A stretch of 25,600 bases of DNA from JAEUMY01 sp031394355. Lineage in GTDB: Bacteria > Pseudomonadota > Gammaproteobacteria > Burkholderiales > Usitatibacteraceae. How positions within the stretch are numbered: position 1 is the first letter of the stretch; every line of letters starts with the position of its first letter. A program made the translations under genes and the position numbers. This document shows positions 23,958 through 25,600 of this stretch, in pieces. The stretch lies in assembly GCA_031394355.1 (NCBI GenBank), contig JANNSU010000027.1, positions 1 to 25,600 of the forward strand, in the 5' to 3' direction. The notes under the pieces were generated by a model. The model was given only the letters and a program-made list of their open reading frames with translations. It was not told the DNA's origin and did not search any database.

Positions 23958-24115
23958 GCGAATATTCGCATATAAGCGTCAACCACTTGACGCCGATGAA
24001 CGCAGAACAAAGGCGGATGAACGCGGATGAAGCCCAGCCCGACTGGCGGCGTCAATCGGCGGTTACCCGCGTTCATCGGCGTCAGGTCGTTGGTCCTTTT
24101 AGTGCGAATATTCGC
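23958..24115. repeat. 158-bp palindromic intergenic element bounded by GCGAATATTCGC
   Basis: Copies of the 12-bp palindrome lie at 23958-23969 and 24104-24115. Inside them is a perfect 16-bp inverted repeat, TGACGCCGATGAACGC (23988-24003) against its complement at 24069-24084. The gaps between outer palindromes and arms are nearly equal (18 and 19 bp), so the whole element is close to symmetric. The interior also repeats GGATGAACGC and GGCGGATGAA-like strings. It sits between convergent dctM and dctP. It could be a MITE- or REP-like non-autonomous repeat; no coding capacity is seen. Confidence 0.7.
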
Positions 24116-24128
24116 ACCGCCAAATGAA

Positions 24129-24150
24129 GCGCCCGCCATCGGGCGGGCGC
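24129..24150. terminator. GC-rich hairpin between dctM and dctP
   Basis: A perfect 9-bp stem (GCGCCCGCC / GGCGGGCGC) with the 4-base loop ATCG. No T-run follows on either strand, so termination strength is uncertain. Its position between two convergent genes favours a terminator role. Confidence 0.5.
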
Positions 24151-24174
24151 GTTCGCATCACTCATTGATGGTGG

Positions 24175-24199
24175 ATCCCGGCTAACCCCCTGCCGGGAT
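24175..24199. terminator. Second hairpin downstream of dctP
   Basis: ATCCCGGC (24175-24182) pairs perfectly with GCCGGGAT (24192-24199) around a 9-base loop. It starts 26 bp beyond the dctP stop in its reading direction. It lacks a clear T-run and resembles a REP-type hairpin as much as a terminator. Confidence 0.4.
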
Positions 24200-24225
24200 G
24201 ACGGTCGCTCATGAATTCGCGACCA

Positions 24226-25338
24226 TCACTTGATCTGTCCCACCGTGTGCATGAAGTCATCAAAGCCCTTCTCCGCAACACGGAACCACAACAGCTGGTC
24301 GGCTTGAAACTTCTTCATCGACTCGTGGATTTTCTTGAAGGCCGGGCTTTTACCGGCAGCCTCGACATAGACTGCTTGTGAAGCCTTGTAGGCGGCGATC
24401 ATCACATTGCGCGGAAATGCGCGCAGCTGCGTATTACCAGTGGTCACGAGCCGTCGCAGCGCCGGCGGATTCTGCGCGTCGTACTTGGCCAGCATCCACT
24501 GGTTCGCCTCCCAGCCCGCCGCTTCCAGAATGGCTTGATATTCCTTGGGAAGCTTCTCCCACTCCTTCAGATTGATGTAGGTGGATAACTGCGCGCCACC
24601 TTCCCACCAGCCCGGGTAGTAGTAAAACTTCGCCACCTTGTTGAAGCCCAGCTTCTCGTCGTCATACGGGCCGACCCACTCCGCTGCATCGAGCGTGCCC
24701 TTCTCCAGCGCCGGATACACATCCGTCGCTGCAAGCTGCTGCGGCACCACGCCAAGCTTTTCCAGCACGCGGCCGGCGAATCCACCAACCCGCATCTTGA
24801 GTCCCTTCAGATCGGCGACGGTCTTGATCTCCTTGCGATACCAGCCACCCATTTGCGCGCCCGTGTTGCCAGAGGGAATGCTGTGAATGTTGTAGCCCTT
24901 GTAGAACTCGCGAAAGAGTTCCACGCCGCCACCAAAGAGCTGCCATGCCGCCATCTGGCGCGCGTTCAGCCCGAAGGGAATGCCGGTATCCAGCGCGAAG
25001 GCCGGGTCCTTGCCCCAGTAGTAGTACGGCGCGGTCTGGCCACACTGCACCGTGCCATCCTGGACAGCGTCAAGCACCTTGAGGCCGGGCACAATGTCAC
25101 CGGCAGCGAAAAGCTGAATCTGGAACTTGCCACCTGTTGCAGCCGCGACGCGCTTCGCCATGAATTCGGCAGCGCCGTAGATCGTGTCCAGACTCTTGGG
25201 GAAACTGGAGGTCATGCGCCACTTGATCTCCGGCAACGTCGCAGTCTGCGCTGTGCTCAACGCAGGCAAGCTGCCCACTGCACCCAGTGCTCCTGCGCCA
25301 ATCAAGAAATCACGGCGCGGAATTGCTTTGTCCGTCAT
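24226..25338 (-). CDS. dctP: TRAP transporter periplasmic binding protein (DctP/TakP-like)
   Basis: A 370-residue protein with a strong Shine-Dalgarno (AGGAGAG) before ATG 25338. The signal is Tat-type: IPRRDFLIGAGALGAVGSLPALSTAQ. The mature part starts EIKWRMTSSFPKSLDTIYGAAE and has the family features GLKVLDAVQDGTVQCGQTAPYY, KGLKMRVGGFAGRVLEKLG, ATDVYPALEKGTLDAAEWVGPYDD and GWWEGGAQLSTYIN, like the dimeric alpha-keto-acid binder TakP. The ligand here is therefore probably a small carboxylate such as a 2-oxo acid or lactate, by family resemblance. The gene faces dctQM rather than forming the usual dctPQM operon. An insertion element begins within about 150 bp upstream and may have separated it from its promoter. 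Confidence 0.93.
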   Translation of the reverse strand: MTDKAIPRRDFLIGAGALGAVGSLPALSTAQTATLPEIKWRMTSSFPKSLDTIYGAAEFMAKRVAAATGGKFQIQLFAAGDIVPGLKVLDAVQDGTVQCGQTAPYYYWGKDPAFALDTGIPFGLNARQMAAWQLFGGGVELFREFYKGYNIHSIPSGNTGAQMGGWYRKEIKTVADLKGLKMRVGGFAGRVLEKLGVVPQQLAATDVYPALEKGTLDAAEWVGPYDDEKLGFNKVAKFYYYPGWWEGGAQLSTYINLKEWEKLPKEYQAILEAAGWEANQWMLAKYDAQNPPALRRLVTTGNTQLRAFPRNVMIAAYKASQAVYVEAAGKSPAFKKIHESMKKFQADQLLWFRVAEKGFDDFMHTVGQIK

Positions 25339-25359
25339 GGTTCTCTCCTCACAATGTTT

Positions 25360-25600
25360 TTAGGGAAGCTCTGAACAAGTTCACATTGCCCGTCATACCG
25401 GCGAAAGCCGATGGAATGGACGCCCCCTCCCGCGACGGCATCGCGTTGTGCCAGAGTGAATGCGTTACCAACCAACTCAAAGCGAGAGGGGTGTCCACCA
25501 TGAAGATTACGACGATAGGTCTGGATTTGGCAAAGAACGTCTTTCAGGTTCACGGCGTGGATGCTGCGGGCAAAGTGGTGCTGACCCGGCAATTGAAGCG
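25360..25600 (+). mobile_element. IS110-family insertion sequence, left end (truncated by window)
   Basis: The element is recognised by the transposase start at 25500 and the structured leader before it; the exact left boundary is a guess between about 25351 and 25415. The leader contains TGAACAAGTTCA (hyphenated dyad, 25372-25383), a CGGC-GAAA-GCCG hairpin (25399-25410), and inverted arms TGGACGCCCCCTC (25417-25429) and GAGAGGGGTGTCCA (25484-25497). IS110 elements carry a bridge RNA in a non-coding end, and this leader could contain it. The right end lies outside the window. Confidence 0.7.
25500..25600 (+). CDS. IS110-family transposase, N-terminal fragment
   Basis: ATG at 25500, with GAGAGGGG 8-16 bases upstream as a possible ribosome binding site. 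The visible 33 residues, MKITTIGLDLAKNVFQVHGV and onward, are the hallmark start of the DEDD RuvC-like domain, with the first catalytic aspartate at D9. The rest lies beyond the window, so integrity cannot be judged. Confidence 0.9.
   Translation, partial: MKITTIGLDLAKNVFQVHGVDAAGKVVLTRQLK

Noticed and set aside
22745..24139. 464-codon minus-strand open frame antisense to dctM
   Set aside because: It lies fully opposite a certain DctM gene, is extremely rich in His, Arg, Gln and Glu with no fold-like pattern, and is explained by the codon bias of the GC-rich sense strand.
1..25600. CRISPR arrays, tRNA, rRNA and known riboswitches
   Set aside because: No regularly spaced direct repeats, no tRNA T-loop or cloverleaf-like sequence, and no FMN, TPP or glycine riboswitch core were recognised by eye upstream of the rib, thiL or glyA genes.

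Overview
The window looks like chromosome of a GC-rich betaproteobacterium (Burkholderiales/Nitrosomonadales-like). The evidence is the gene order glyA-nrdR-ribD-ribE-ribB-ribH-nusB-thiL-pgpA, a ribB with a degenerate ribA half, a C199/C208 OxyR, and TRAP-transporter genes. This placement is inferred from gene order and protein character; no database search was run.

Layout. 1-222 (minus) is the N-terminal part of a secreted protein that runs off the left edge. 223-851 is a gene-poor stretch with two FNR/Dnr-like boxes and a short tandem repeat. 852-2760 (plus) is a HipB/HipA-type toxin-antitoxin or kinase pair. 2847-3755 (minus) is oxyR. 4136-4363 is a small conserved-looking gene, converging on an orphan ParA ATPase (4381-5145, minus).

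13300 down to 5480 is a ten-gene minus-strand run: glyA, nrdR, ribD, ribE, ribB(X), ribH, nusB, thiL, pgpA, ugpQ. Most junctions are overlapping ATGA/GTGA type. It joins one-carbon metabolism, riboflavin synthesis, transcription antitermination, thiamine pyrophosphate synthesis and phosphoglycerol lipid metabolism.

13571-21246 is the most unusual part. It holds a lone exported FecR-domain protein (plus strand). Convergent to it is a two-gene operon encoding (i) a 1629-residue outer-membrane autotransporter with an N-terminal CxxCH haem-c motif, seven Ig/cadherin-like repeats and two successive beta-barrel-like regions, and (ii) a 643-residue lipoprotein with three CxxCH motifs and a PKD-like domain. 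I infer a surface-exposed electron-transfer or redox module; its function is unknown.

21588-25338 encodes a TRAP transporter: dctQ-dctM on the plus strand and a convergent Tat-exported TakP-like binding protein. The window ends in the left end and first 33 codons of an IS110-family element.

A 12-bp perfect palindrome, GCGAATATTCGC, occurs seven times in 25.6 kb: five times inside genes and twice bounding a 158-bp inverted-repeat element between dctM and dctP. Chance would predict far less than one copy. No tRNA, rRNA or CRISPR array was recognised.
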